From Clostridiaceae bacterium (GTDB lineage: Bacteria; Bacillota; Clostridia; Lachnospirales; Lachnospiraceae), in contig JAGZXV010000081.1 in NCBI GenBank assembly GCA_018378255.1, forward strand, positions 1 through 21,842: a DNA stretch of 21,842 bases. Reading direction: 5' to 3'. The position numbers and the translations under genes were made by a program. Numbering within the stretch: position 1 is the stretch's first letter; every line of letters starts with the position of its first letter. Shown here piece by piece: positions 1 through 7,835 of the stretch. Under the pieces are notes generated by a model. That model ran no database searches, was not told the origin of the DNA, and was given only the letters and a program-made list of their open reading frames with translations.

Positions 1-69
1 AAGTTATTATATCAAAACAGACGTAAAACTTAAATATCGTGTTAAATTTTCAAGGTACAAATTTATATC

Positions 70-86
70 AAAGGTCTTTGACCTTT
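70..86. repeat. 7-bp inverted repeat at the -35 of the GGDEF gene promoter
   Basis: AAAGGTC, three T residues, then GACCTTT form a perfect 7-bp inverted repeat. It ends exactly where the TTGACA -35 element begins (86-91), so a bound protein would compete with RNA polymerase. A role as operator is inference; with no T-run after it, it is not a convincing terminator. Confidence 0.5.
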
Positions 87-113
87 TGACACCCGAATCA
101 TTATATATATGAT
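86..113 (+). promoter_or_regulatory. Probable sigma-A promoter for the GGDEF gene
   Basis: TTGACA (86-91) is separated by 16 bp from TATGAT (108-113), close to the vegetative consensus. Transcription would start near 120, leaving a leader of about 140 nt before the GGDEF start codon. The leader holds a short complementary pair, AATCCA (138-143) with TGGATT (157-162), but no riboswitch I recognise. Bases 1-85 hold no gene that I can see. Confidence 0.6.
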
Positions 114-260
114 ATTGTTTTTGCGTTTTATATCGTTAATCCACAGTGGCAATTGCTGGATTAGCAGATATTTAAATATTTCTTATGCTGAAAAGCTGAA
201 TTACGATGCAAATTTAAGTATTGTCTGTAATTGGGCTTGGTAAAAAGGAGAAAACACCCC

Positions 261-1436
261 ATGGATCGTATAGTTCCGATTATAAATGATCTGACTGTAA
301 TTATTTTTGATCTCATAATTTTCACAAATATGATTTCTTTAAAAAGAGATACCAAGTTAAGCAGGGCTGTTATGTACATTGGATGTACTCTTATCGTACT
401 CTCGTATTACATGGCTGCTTATGTTTTAGGATGGGCGGCATCTATAGCATCCATGGTCTGTATGAGCATTCCCAGTTTAATCCTGTTTTATATTTTGTCG
501 TACCATAAGGACTGCCGCTTTATAATGACGTTCAGTTTTGTGGACTCGGTTTCTCTGATCGTTGCTTTTATTGGAAGGTATATTGGAATGGTTACATCCC
601 AGACCGTGGGGCTTGTCTCGGCAGCTGTCACTATCGGATTGTTTTCAGCAATTTTATTTATAGGAAAAGATTATTTTAAGAAATATCATGATCTGCTGGA
701 AGTAACCCAATCAGGCTGGACAGAGATGGCAGTTTCCACAGTTATGATTTATTTTGGTCTCGTTTTTTTCGCAGCATATCCAAAGCCATTGGTGGAACGC
801 ATGGAATATGCTCCGGTTTATCTCGTGTTTTCTATTGTCGTTGTGTCCTTTTATGTGGTTTTTATTAAATCTATCATTAAAACCCGTCAGATTTATGAGC
901 AAAATAAGAAACTGGAATATGAAAAGAAGATATATCAGATCGCTTACCGGGATGCATTGACCGGACTTTTAAACAGAGCTTCCTATATTGAATGCGTGAA
1001 CCGTTTGGAGCGGCAGAAACATGAAAACGGTAATCCCCAGAATATCGCCTGCATGATGTTTGATTTAAATGATCTGAAACAGATCAATGACAGATGGGGG
1101 CATAGTGCCGGTGATAGGGCATTAACAGGAGCAGCCGCTGCTTTGAAACGGACCTTTGTAAAGGAGAAAAACTATATTTTCCGATTGGGCGGTGATGAAT
1201 TCTGCGCTTTAATAACGGATTGTTCAGATGACGCGGCGAAAGAATATCTGGTGCAGTTGAAGAAAGAACTGGAGGCAGAGAGCCTGGAAGCAGGATTTTC
1301 TATTCGCCTTGCGGCCGGTTATGAAATGCTGAAGAATGATGGGGAGGATACCATTGAAACGGCGCTTAACCGGGCGGATAATAAGATGTATGAGGATAAA
1401 AAAAGTCAAAAGAGTAAAAAGGGCCACTATGACTGA
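261..1436 (+). CDS. Membrane-anchored GGDEF diguanylate cyclase
   Basis: Probably makes cyclic di-GMP from two GTP at the inner face of the membrane. The protein is 391 residues. The N-terminal half (about 8-205) has six to seven hydrophobic segments with no recognised sensor family. A short charged linker (about 206-228) leads into a GGDEF domain (about 226-385) with DALTGLLNR near 231-239, the metal/substrate region FDLNDLKQIND (267-277) and an intact GGDEF active site (310-314). The position of the RxxD product-inhibition site reads KEKN, so classical I-site feedback looks absent. No EAL domain follows. I chose ATG 261 because AAGGAG (245-250) precedes it; an in-frame TTG at 231 lacks such a site. 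It appears monocistronic: the next promoter starts 42 bp downstream. The ligand sensed is unknown. Confidence 0.9.
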   Translation: MDRIVPIINDLTVIIFDLIIFTNMISLKRDTKLSRAVMYIGCTLIVLSYYMAAYVLGWAASIASMVCMSIPSLILFYILSYHKDCRFIMTFSFVDSVSLIVAFIGRYIGMVTSQTVGLVSAAVTIGLFSAILFIGKDYFKKYHDLLEVTQSGWTEMAVSTVMIYFGLVFFAAYPKPLVERMEYAPVYLVFSIVVVSFYVVFIKSIIKTRQIYEQNKKLEYEKKIYQIAYRDALTGLLNRASYIECVNRLERQKHENGNPQNIACMMFDLNDLKQINDRWGHSAGDRALTGAAAALKRTFVKEKNYIFRLGGDEFCALITDCSDDAAKEYLVQLKKELEAESLEAGFSIRLAAGYEMLKNDGEDTIETALNRADNKMYEDKKSQKSKKGHYD

Positions 1437-1477
1437 TTCGTAAAGGCCGGATTTTATGCAGAAATACAGCAATATAC

Positions 1478-1506
1478 TTGTATTCCCCGCATATATATGC
1501 TATTAT
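1478..1506 (+). promoter_or_regulatory. Promoter driving the FMN riboswitch-ribU transcript
   Basis: TTGTAT (1478-1483), a 17-bp spacer and TATTAT (1501-1506). TGC directly before the hexamer makes it an extended -10. Initiation near 1512 would place the whole riboswitch at the 5' end of the RNA. Confidence 0.65.
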
Positions 1507-1527
1507 GCAACTATAAAATAAAATATA

Positions 1528-1643
1528 AGTTCTTCGGGGCAGGGTGTGATTCCCTACCGGCGGTCAAAGTCCGCGACCCACATTTTGTGGCTGATCTGGT
1601 GAAATTCCGGAACCGACAGTATAGTCTGGATGAGAGAAGAAAT
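1528..1643 (+). promoter_or_regulatory. FMN riboswitch (RFN element)
   Basis: Conserved RFN blocks are readable in order: TTCTTCGGGGCAGGGTG (from 1530), ATTCCCTACCGGCGGT (from 1549), AGTCCGCGA (from 1568), a variable stem with CCACATTTTGTGG, then GGTGAAATTCCGGAACCGAC and AGTCTGGATGAGAGAA. The closing P1 helix can form from TTCTTC (1530-1535) and GAAGAA (1636-1641). The RFN class binds flavin mononucleotide. The terminator downstream indicates that FMN binding ends transcription before ribU. Confidence 0.97.
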
Positions 1644-1676
1644 TGCAAGAGTTGGTAAAGTGCTGTAGATAGCAGG

Positions 1677-1709
1677 CCCCGGATATTTTTGATGTCCGGG
1701 GATTTTTTT
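1677..1709 (+). terminator. Intrinsic terminator, expression platform of the FMN riboswitch
   Basis: CCCCGGATAT pairs with ATGTCCGGGG (1692-1701) around a short T-rich loop, followed by seven T residues (1703-1709). It lies 34 bp after the aptamer, as expected for transcription-attenuating FMN riboswitches. The remaining leader (1715-1834) has a small CTGGAAACCAG hairpin and nothing else I recognise. Confidence 0.92.
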
Positions 1710-1849
1710 GTTTTCAGATTGATAAAAGAAAACTGGAAGAACAGAAGGCTGGAAACCAGGAAATCAGATAAACAAAAAATAAGCTCTCCATCCCGTAATT
1801 GCAATTCCTCAGACAAGATGAACTTACAAACATGTAGGAGGAAAAAGAA

Positions 1850-2491
1850 ATGAAACAGAATCAATTGCTCAGCATCAAAAATGTAACATTAATGGCCATG
1901 TTCGGCGCCTTAGCCGCAGTGCTCATGTTATTCGAGGTTCCGCTGCCGTTTATAGCCCCATCCTTTTATGGGCTGGATATCAGTGAAGTTCCGGTTTTGG
2001 TGGGGACCTTTGCGTTAGGCCCGGTGGCAGGTGTTGTGATGGAGCTTGTAAAGATCCTTGTGAAACTGGTTTTAAAACCCACCAGCACAGGCTTTGTGGG
2101 AGAGTTTGCAAACTTTTGTGTGGGATGCGCCCTTGTGCTTCCGGCGGGAATTATCTACAAGATTAAAAAGACCAAAAAAGGAGCAGTCATCGGCATGGCA
2201 GCAGGCGCGGTGGTTATGACCATTGTGGCCATAGTCTTAAATGCCCTTATCATGCTTCCCTTCTACTCCAATTTTATGCCTCTGGATACGATTATCGCAG
2301 CAGGCGCGGCCATCAATCCGGCCATCTCTAACATTTGGACCTTTGCTGTGCTGGCGGTAGGGCCGTTTAATATCGTAAAAGCCGTGATCGTATCTCTGAT
2401 TACCGCTCTGGTATATAAGAGAGTCAGCGTTATCATTCACAGCACGTCATCAAGACGCGCCGTGAAATCAGTGAAAACCAGATTAGAGTAA
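1850..2491 (+). CDS. ribU: Riboflavin ECF transporter substrate-binding subunit RibU
   Basis: Substrate-specific (S) subunit that binds riboflavin in the membrane and works with a shared energy-coupling module (EcfA, EcfA', EcfT), which is not encoded in this window. The protein is 213 residues, normal for RibU, with about six hydrophobic helices. The family-like N-terminal stretch LMAMFGALAAVLMLFE and the region PSFYGLDISEVPVLVG support the call, as does GFVGEFANF further on. The C-terminal tail is basic. GTAGGAGG eight bases upstream fixes ATG 1850. The upstream FMN riboswitch independently supports flavin transport and implies repression when FMN is plentiful. Its last 9 bp overlap the end of convergent asnA, with no terminator visible between them. 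Confidence 0.95.
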   Translation: MKQNQLLSIKNVTLMAMFGALAAVLMLFEVPLPFIAPSFYGLDISEVPVLVGTFALGPVAGVVMELVKILVKLVLKPTSTGFVGEFANFCVGCALVLPAGIIYKIKKTKKGAVIGMAAGAVVMTIVAIVLNALIMLPFYSNFMPLDTIIAAGAAINPAISNIWTFAVLAVGPFNIVKAVIVSLITALVYKRVSVIIHSTSSRRAVKSVKTRLE

Positions 2492-3490
2492 AAAGATCTT
2501 GTGCTCTGCGCATTCCCTGCGCATTTCCTCAGGCCAGATGCTGGCCTGGACTTCACCTACATGGGCCCGGTCCAGAAGCAGCATACAGAGCCTGGACTGG
2601 CCGATACCGCCTCCGATTGTATATGGAAGCTGGCCCTCTAAAAGCATTTTATGGTAAGGCAGGCTGCGGCGATCTTCGCAGCCTGCCTTTTTCAGCTGTT
2701 CGTCCAATGCCTTCTCATCTACCCGGATTCCCATGCTGGAAATCTCCAGCGCACAGTTTAAATTATCAAACCAGAACAAAATATCCCCGTTTAAACTCCA
2801 GTCATCATAGTCCGGCGCCCGGCCGTCATGAGGCTCCCCGCTGGCTAATTTATCCCCGATCTGCATTAAAAAGACGCAGCCGTGTTCACGGGTGATCAGG
2901 TTTTCACGCTCCTTTGGGGTCTTATCCGGGTATTTGTCTTCCAGTTCCTGAGCGGTGATGAAGTAAATGTCTTTTGGGAGGTGCTTTACTGCCTGAGGGT
3001 ATTTGTACCAAACCTCATGCTGCATATGTTTGATGATTTTGAAAATATGTTTTACCGTCTCCATCAGCGTTTCCATGGTGCGGTCTTCTTTGGCGATGAC
3101 TTTTTCCCAGTCCCACTGGTCCACATAACAGGAATGGAGATTATCCAGTTCCTCGTCCCGGCGGATGGCGTTCATGTTGGTGTAAAGGCCTTCTCCGATT
3201 CCAAAATCGTACTTTTTAAGAGCCATACGTTTCCATTTGGCTAAGGAGTGGACAACTTCCACTTCTTCGCCAGGAATTCCGGCGATATCGAAAGCTACCG
3301 GGCGTTCAACTCCGTTCAGGTTATCATTTAAGCCGCTGCTTTTTTCTACGAACAGAGGCGCTGATATCCTTTCCAGGTTCATTTCCCGGCCAAATTCTTT
3401 CTGAAAGGTATCTCTGATATATTTGATGGCTTCCTGGGTCTGGCGGATGGTCAGATGGGGGTCATAGTTTTCAGGTATGATGATTGACAT
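2483..3490 (-). CDS. asnA: Aspartate-ammonia ligase (asparagine synthetase A)
   Basis: Forms asparagine from aspartate, ammonia and ATP in the cytoplasm. The 335-residue length matches the AsnA family (about 330), which is related to class II aminoacyl-tRNA synthetases. Visible family segments include FVEKSSGLNDNLNGVERPV (47-65), the aspartate/ATP region KWKRMALKKYDFGIGEGLYT (85-104), RRDEELDNLHSCYVDQWDWE (110-129) and a C-terminal class II-type motif with GGGIGQSRLCML followed by SIWPEE. TAGGAGG lies nine bases before the ATG. It is transcribed alone and away from the threonylcarbamoyl-AMP synthase gene, with its own promoter. Its 3' end overlaps ribU by 9 bp. No key residue appears to be missing. 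Confidence 0.97.
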   Translation of the reverse strand: MSIIIPENYDPHLTIRQTQEAIKYIRDTFQKEFGREMNLERISAPLFVEKSSGLNDNLNGVERPVAFDIAGIPGEEVEVVHSLAKWKRMALKKYDFGIGEGLYTNMNAIRRDEELDNLHSCYVDQWDWEKVIAKEDRTMETLMETVKHIFKIIKHMQHEVWYKYPQAVKHLPKDIYFITAQELEDKYPDKTPKERENLITREHGCVFLMQIGDKLASGEPHDGRAPDYDDWSLNGDILFWFDNLNCALEISSMGIRVDEKALDEQLKKAGCEDRRSLPYHKMLLEGQLPYTIGGGIGQSRLCMLLLDRAHVGEVQASIWPEEMRRECAEHKIFLL

Positions 3491-3615
3491 GGTGGTTTCC
3501 TCCTATTTAAATTCAATTCCGGTTTAGAGTGCGTTTAAACTTGTTTCCTGTCAGGTGTGTGCCGCACTCCGGGCGTCCGGCGCTTTAACTTTAGCGCCAA
3601 CCGGAAACTACAATC
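3491..3615 (-). promoter_or_regulatory. Structured 5' leader of asnA
   Basis: About 124 nt of untranslated leader. Complementary segments are GGCGCT (3579-3584) with AGCGCC (3593-3598), GTTTCC (3543-3548) with GGAAAC (3603-3608), and GAGTGC (3527-3532) with GCACTC (3564-3569). The last pairing crosses the second, so the two are alternatives or form a pseudoknot. There is no T-box signature and no T-run terminator, and I recognise no riboswitch class. Confidence 0.35.
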
Positions 3616-3621
3616 TAGTTT

Positions 3622-3650
3622 ATGTTATCATCAATAGGAAAATGTTTCAA
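3622..3650 (-). promoter_or_regulatory. Probable asnA promoter
   Basis: On the minus strand TTGAAA (3645-3650), a 17-bp spacer and TAACAT (3622-3627). The -35 boxes of this promoter and of the divergent one at 3656 are only 5 bp apart, so the two could influence one another. Confidence 0.5.
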
Positions 3651-3655
3651 GAGCA

Positions 3656-3684
3656 TTGCACCGGAATAACTGTTGTGCTATGAT
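3656..3684 (+). promoter_or_regulatory. Promoter of the tsaC-led gene cluster
   Basis: TTGCAC (3656-3661), a 17-bp spacer and TATGAT (3679-3684), with TGC immediately before the -10 (extended -10). It is the only good promoter I see upstream of the eleven-gene run that ends at 12939. Confidence 0.6.
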
Positions 3685-3704
3685 AAAATCTATATGTAAA
3701 CGCG

Positions 3705-3729
3705 AAAAATGCCGCAATTTGGCCTTTTT
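3705..3729 (+). terminator. Weak terminator-like hairpin in the tsaC leader
   Basis: AAAAATGCC, a 7-nt loop, then GGCCTTTTT. Only three G-C pairs are followed by one mismatch and five A-T pairs, then the T-run. It begins about 15 nt after the expected transcription start. It could act as a weak attenuator or be incidental. Confidence 0.22.
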
Positions 3730-3770
3730 CTGTAACTATATGCCGCATCGGCGGTGGAATCGAGGCTGTG

Positions 3771-4829
3771 ATGAGAACTAAATTAATTAAAATTGAAGAT
3801 ACTGATCATATAAAGGATGAAGAACTGGAAGAGGCAGCGCAGATCATCCGAAACGGAGGACTGGTGGCATTTCCAACGGAAACGGTTTACGGCCTTGGGG
3901 CCAACGCCCTGGATGAGCATGCGGCGAAGAAGATCTATGAAGCCAAAGGCCGCCCCTCCGATAATCCGCTGATTGCCCATGTTTCGTCTCTTCAGGAACT
4001 GAAACCTCTGGTAAAGGAGATCCCGGAAAATGCTAAAAAACTGATGGATGTTTTCTGGCCCGGCCCCATGACTATGATATTTCCAAAAAGTGAACTGGTG
4101 CCTTACGGAACCACCGGAGGTCTGGACACCGTGGCGGTCCGGATGCCAAGCGATCCCGTTGCCAGGGCGCTGATCCGTCTGTCTGGCGTGCCGATTGCCG
4201 CTCCCAGCGCCAATACCTCAGGCCGCCCCAGCCCAACCACCGCCCGGCATGTATGGCAGGATATGGAAGGGAAGATCGAGATGATCCTGGACGGGGGCCC
4301 GGTGGGAATCGGTCTGGAGTCCACGATTGTGGATGTGACAGGGCCTGTTCCCACGGTTCTCAGGCCGGGAGCGGTCACTTTGGAGATGTTAAAAGAGGTG
4401 CTGGGGGACGTTAAGATGGACCCGGCGATTTTAGGCCCCATGAAAGAGGACGTCAAACCCAAGGCGCCAGGCATGAAATACCGCCATTATGCGCCCAAAG
4501 CCAACCTGACCTTAGTGGAAGGAGCACAGGAGGCTGTGGTTTCGGAAATTAACCGCATGGTTAAGGAAAAGCTGGATCAGGGCTTTAAAGTGGGGGTAAT
4601 CTGTACGGATGAAACAAAATCATGTTATCCGCGCGGGGAGCTGCGCAGCCTGGGAATGAGGGCGAAGGAAGAAACCATTGCCCATAACCTGTTCGCGGTA
4701 TTGAGGGAATTTGATGATTTACAGGTAGATTATATCTATTCGGAAAGCTTTTCAAATGCCAGACTGGGCCAGGCGATTATGAACCGGCTTACGAAAGCCG
4801 CAGGATATCATATCATAAAGGCGGATTAA
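3771..4829 (+). CDS. tsaC: L-threonylcarbamoyladenylate synthase (Sua5/YrdC type)
   Basis: Uses threonine, bicarbonate and ATP to make threonylcarbamoyl-AMP, the first step of the t6A37 modification of ANN-decoding tRNAs. From ATG 3771 the protein is 352 residues, the long Sua5 form. The YrdC domain (about 16-205) shows FPTETVYGLGANA (34-46), KGRPSDNPL (59-67), WPGPMT near 95-100 and PSANTSGRPSP (144-154). The Sua5 linker APGMKYRHYAPKA precedes a C-terminal Sua5 domain of about 120 residues. A GTG three bases upstream (3768) is possible, but ATG 3771 with CGAGG five bases before it seems better. It heads the plus-strand cluster; the next gene starts 91 bp on. The transferase partners TsaB, TsaD and TsaE are not in the window. 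Confidence 0.95.
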   Translation: MRTKLIKIEDTDHIKDEELEEAAQIIRNGGLVAFPTETVYGLGANALDEHAAKKIYEAKGRPSDNPLIAHVSSLQELKPLVKEIPENAKKLMDVFWPGPMTMIFPKSELVPYGTTGGLDTVAVRMPSDPVARALIRLSGVPIAAPSANTSGRPSPTTARHVWQDMEGKIEMILDGGPVGIGLESTIVDVTGPVPTVLRPGAVTLEMLKEVLGDVKMDPAILGPMKEDVKPKAPGMKYRHYAPKANLTLVEGAQEAVVSEINRMVKEKLDQGFKVGVICTDETKSCYPRGELRSLGMRAKEETIAHNLFAVLREFDDLQVDYIYSESFSNARLGQAIMNRLTKAAGYHIIKAD

Positions 4830-4920
4830 AAAAGGAACAGCAGCTGCATCATATGCCGGAAGGAAAAGATCTGGCGGACAATAATAGCAATGACACAAAA
4901 TACGGAAGGGAGAAGAAAAT

Positions 4921-5415
4921 ATGTCGCAGAAACGGTCAGACTATATAACATGGGATGAATATTTTATGGGGGTTGCCCTGCTTTCAGGAAAGCGCTCCAA
5001 AGACCCCAGTACACAGGTGGGGGCCTGCATCGTGAGCCAGGACAACAAGATTTTGTCCATGGGTTATAACGGATTTCCGAAAGGGTGTTCCGATGATGAA
5101 TTCCCATGGGGAAAAGATCATGAGGAAGACGACCCTTATAATTCCAAGTATTACTATTCCACCCACAGCGAACTGAACGCGATTTTAAACTACCGGGGAG
5201 GAAGCCTGGAGGGCAGCAAGCTTTATGTAACCCTGTTTCCCTGCAATGAGTGCGCAAAGGCGATCATCCAGGCAGGCATTAAGACCATCATTTTCGGATG
5301 TGACAAATATGCCGACACTCCTGGGGTACGGGCCTCTAAGCGCATGTTAAATGCGGCGGGCATCAGATATTACCAGTACCAGCCTACGGGAAGAAAGATT
5401 GAGGTTGAAGTTTAA
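4921..5415 (+). CDS. Deoxycytidylate (dCMP) deaminase
   Basis: Zinc enzyme converting dCMP to dUMP, feeding thymidylate synthesis. At 164 residues it has a typical length. The zinc site is readable as H82-S-E84 (more often HAE in the wider deaminase family) and P-C108-x-x-C111. E84 would be the proton shuttle. GYNGFPKGCSDDEFPWG (49-65) matches the dCMP-deaminase subfamily, where this region recognises the nucleotide and often takes part in dCTP/dTTP control. GGGAG lies about ten bases before the ATG. The next gene starts one base after its stop, which suggests translational coupling. The ComEB name used for some Firmicute homologues is not supported by any competence gene nearby. Confidence 0.93.
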   Translation: MSQKRSDYITWDEYFMGVALLSGKRSKDPSTQVGACIVSQDNKILSMGYNGFPKGCSDDEFPWGKDHEEDDPYNSKYYYSTHSELNAILNYRGGSLEGSKLYVTLFPCNECAKAIIQAGIKTIIFGCDKYADTPGVRASKRMLNAAGIRYYQYQPTGRKIEVEV

Positions 5416-5416
5416 A

Positions 5417-7159
5417 GTGAAGAAGTTTTTATTGGCTGCGGTTAACGCTAAGTACATCCATTCCAATCTGGGAATTTACAGTTTGATGGAATATGCTGAG
5501 AAAAAGGCAGCCGGACAGCCGGAAATTCTGATCGGGATAGGGGAATACACCATTAATCACCAGATGGAACATATTTTAAAGGATATTTATCTGAGAAAAC
5601 CGGATGTGGTGGGATTTTCCTGTTATATATGGAATATCAGCTATGTGCTGGAAATCGTCAGGGACATCCACAAAGTCCTGCCGGATACGGATATCTGGCT
5701 GGGCGGCCCGGAAGTTTCCTACGATGCGGGCCATATACTCAGGCAGGAGCCAGATGTTTTTGGAATCATGATGGGCGAAGGCGAGGAGACATTCGCGGAC
5801 CTGGTCCTGGCTTATGGACGTGGTGAGCGGTCATTTGCCGGCATGGATGGAATTGCGGTCCGGGATGAATCAGGCGCAGTTGTGGAAGGAAAGCTCCGAC
5901 CCGTGATGGATATGAATGAGATCCCCTTTGCTTATCACAATTTAAATGAATTTGAAAACAGGATTATCTATTATGAAAGCAGCCGCGGCTGCCCGTTTTC
6001 CTGCAGTTACTGCCTGTCTTCCATCGATAAATCGGTGCGGTTCAGGGATGTGGAGCTGGTGAAACAGGAATTGGATTTTTTCCTGCAGAACCGGGTAAAA
6101 CAGGTGAAATTTGTGGACCGTACATTTAACTGTAAAAAAAGTCATGCAATAGCTATATGGAAGCACATTCTTGAGCATGATAATGGTATCACCAACTTTC
6201 ATTTTGAAATATCGGCGGATCTTTTGGGAGAAGAGGAACTTAAACTGCTGGGCAGGATGCGGCCGGGGCTGATTCAGCTTGAGATCGGGGTTCAGAGCAC
6301 CAATCCGGATACGATTGCAGAGATACGCAGGAAGATGGATCTGAAACGGCTCAGGGAAGTGGTTGACCGGATCAATGGATATCACAACATCCATCAGCAT
6401 CTGGATTTAATTGCAGGCCTGCCCTATGAAGGGCTGGAACGGTTTAAGCAGTCATTTGACGAGGTTTATTCCATGAAGCCGGAGCAGCTCCAGCTGGGTT
6501 TTTTGAAAGTGCTGAAGGGATCTCATATGCAGGAGATGACTGCAGAATACGGTCTTTTGTATAAAGGCTGTCCGCCCTATGAGGTGTTGTCAACCAGATG
6601 GCTGGATTATGACAGCGTGCTCAGGCTGAAGGCTGTGGAAGAGATGGTGGAAGTTTATTATAACAGCGGCCAGTTTCAATACACCCTGGAACTTTTGGAA
6701 CGAAATATGGACAGCGCTTATCATATGTATGAAAAGATCGCATTATATTATGAAGAAAGAGGTTTATCAGAAGTCAGCCTTAACCGGCTTTCACGTTATG
6801 AAATTCTGTATGATTTCATCTGTGAAGAGGCGGGAAAAGGCGGATTTACCGGGCTGACGGAAGAGTTTCGCGACCGGTTGGTCTATGACCTCTATCTCCG
6901 GGAAAACGTTAAGAGCCGTCCGTCATTTGCCAGAGATCAGGGTGCGGTTAAAACACAGATCCGGGATTTTTTCATACAGGAAGCCCGGGAGTTTAAGTAT
7001 CTGAAGGAATATGAAGGGTATGATTCCCGGCAGATCAGCAAGATGGCCCATATCGAGGGCATGGGAGACGGGAGAATGATCCTGTTTGATTACAGGAACC
7101 GGGATCCGCTGACCTATAATGCGAAGACATTTCTGCTGACGCCGGATACAAAAGCATGA
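5417..7159 (+). CDS. B12-binding domain radical SAM protein (DUF4080 type)
   Basis: Radical SAM protein of unknown reaction. From GTG 5417 it has 580 residues. Residues 1-140 form a cobalamin-binding-like Rossmann region starting LLAAVNAKYIHSNLG; the classical DxHxxG cobalamin motif is not obvious. The radical SAM core (about 180-400) carries C192-x3-C196-x2-C199 for the 4Fe-4S cluster. The remaining 180 residues fit the DUF4080 extension found with this architecture in Clostridia. GTG 5417, one base after the dCMP deaminase stop, gives the family-typical N terminus; GAGG is 12 bases upstream, so TTG 5405 is an alternative start. An ATG at 5351 would force a long overlap. The substrate is unknown; the context (nucleotide and tRNA/DNA enzymes) gives no firm clue. 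Confidence 0.88.
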   Translation: MKKFLLAAVNAKYIHSNLGIYSLMEYAEKKAAGQPEILIGIGEYTINHQMEHILKDIYLRKPDVVGFSCYIWNISYVLEIVRDIHKVLPDTDIWLGGPEVSYDAGHILRQEPDVFGIMMGEGEETFADLVLAYGRGERSFAGMDGIAVRDESGAVVEGKLRPVMDMNEIPFAYHNLNEFENRIIYYESSRGCPFSCSYCLSSIDKSVRFRDVELVKQELDFFLQNRVKQVKFVDRTFNCKKSHAIAIWKHILEHDNGITNFHFEISADLLGEEELKLLGRMRPGLIQLEIGVQSTNPDTIAEIRRKMDLKRLREVVDRINGYHNIHQHLDLIAGLPYEGLERFKQSFDEVYSMKPEQLQLGFLKVLKGSHMQEMTAEYGLLYKGCPPYEVLSTRWLDYDSVLRLKAVEEMVEVYYNSGQFQYTLELLERNMDSAYHMYEKIALYYEERGLSEVSLNRLSRYEILYDFICEEAGKGGFTGLTEEFRDRLVYDLYLRENVKSRPSFARDQGAVKTQIRDFFIQEAREFKYLKEYEGYDSRQISKMAHIEGMGDGRMILFDYRNRDPLTYNAKTFLLTPDTKA

Positions 7160-7169
7160 GAGGATAGGA

Positions 7170-7835
7170 ATGGGAAAGAAAGAGACAAAAGCACAGCGCG
7201 CGAAACGGGTGCAGATCATATTGGATCTGCTGGATAAGGAATATGGTACGGATTACCGCTGTTATCTGAACCATGAAACGCCGTGGCAGCTTTTAATTGC
7301 TGTCATCATGAGCGCCCAGTGTACGGACGCCAGGGTCAATATCGTGACCGCTGATTTATTTAAAAAATACGATTCCATTGAAAAATTTGCCAAAGCGGAT
7401 TTGGAAGAACTGGAACAGGATATCAGGCCCACGGGCTTTTACCATACGAAAGCGAAAAATATTATAGAATGCTGCAAAAGGCTTTTATACGAATATAAAG
7501 GCCAGGTTCCCAGCGAGATGGAGGATCTGACTTCTCTGGCGGGCGTCGGAAGAAAGACAGCCAATGTGATCCGGGGAAATATTTATAACCAGCCAAGCAT
7601 TGTGGTGGACACCCACGTGAAGCGTATTTCCAGGAAACTGGGGCTGGCCCAGGCGGAAGATCCGGAGAAAATCGAATATGAACTGATGGACGTGCTTCCA
7701 AAAGACCACTGGATCCTGTGGAATATCCACATCATCACCTTGGGACGCACTATTTGTACGGCCAGAAGCCCCAAATGCGGGGAATGTTTTTTGAGGGAGT
7801 ACTGCCCGTCGGCGGATGGAAAGACAGGTAAATAA
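7170..7835 (+). CDS. nth: Endonuclease III
   Basis: Bifunctional DNA glycosylase/AP lyase that removes oxidised pyrimidines in base excision repair. At 221 residues it matches the family. The helix-hairpin-helix LAGVGRKTANVI (123-134) contains the catalytic lysine K129, and VDTHVKR contains the catalytic aspartate D147. The C-terminal 4Fe-4S loop is complete: C196-x6-C203-x2-C206-x5-C212. GAGGATAGGA precedes the ATG. It lies 10 bp after the radical SAM gene and 1 bp before the exonuclease gene, so the three are probably co-transcribed and co-translated. I see no truncation or missing active-site residue. Confidence 0.97.
   Translation: MGKKETKAQRAKRVQIILDLLDKEYGTDYRCYLNHETPWQLLIAVIMSAQCTDARVNIVTADLFKKYDSIEKFAKADLEELEQDIRPTGFYHTKAKNIIECCKRLLYEYKGQVPSEMEDLTSLAGVGRKTANVIRGNIYNQPSIVVDTHVKRISRKLGLAQAEDPEKIEYELMDVLPKDHWILWNIHIITLGRTICTARSPKCGECFLREYCPSADGKTGK

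Noticed and set aside
114..260. Possible c-di-GMP riboswitch in the leader of the GGDEF gene
   Set aside because: None of the conserved GEMM core blocks is readable; only one 6-bp stem is present.
2882..3244. 120-codon plus-strand open frame within asnA
   Set aside because: It lies wholly inside the strongly supported asnA on the other strand, and its translation shows no domain; a shadow of codon composition.
5351..5416. Earlier start (ATG 5351) for the radical SAM protein
   Set aside because: It would lie inside the end of the dCMP deaminase gene, and the added residues do not resemble the family N terminus.
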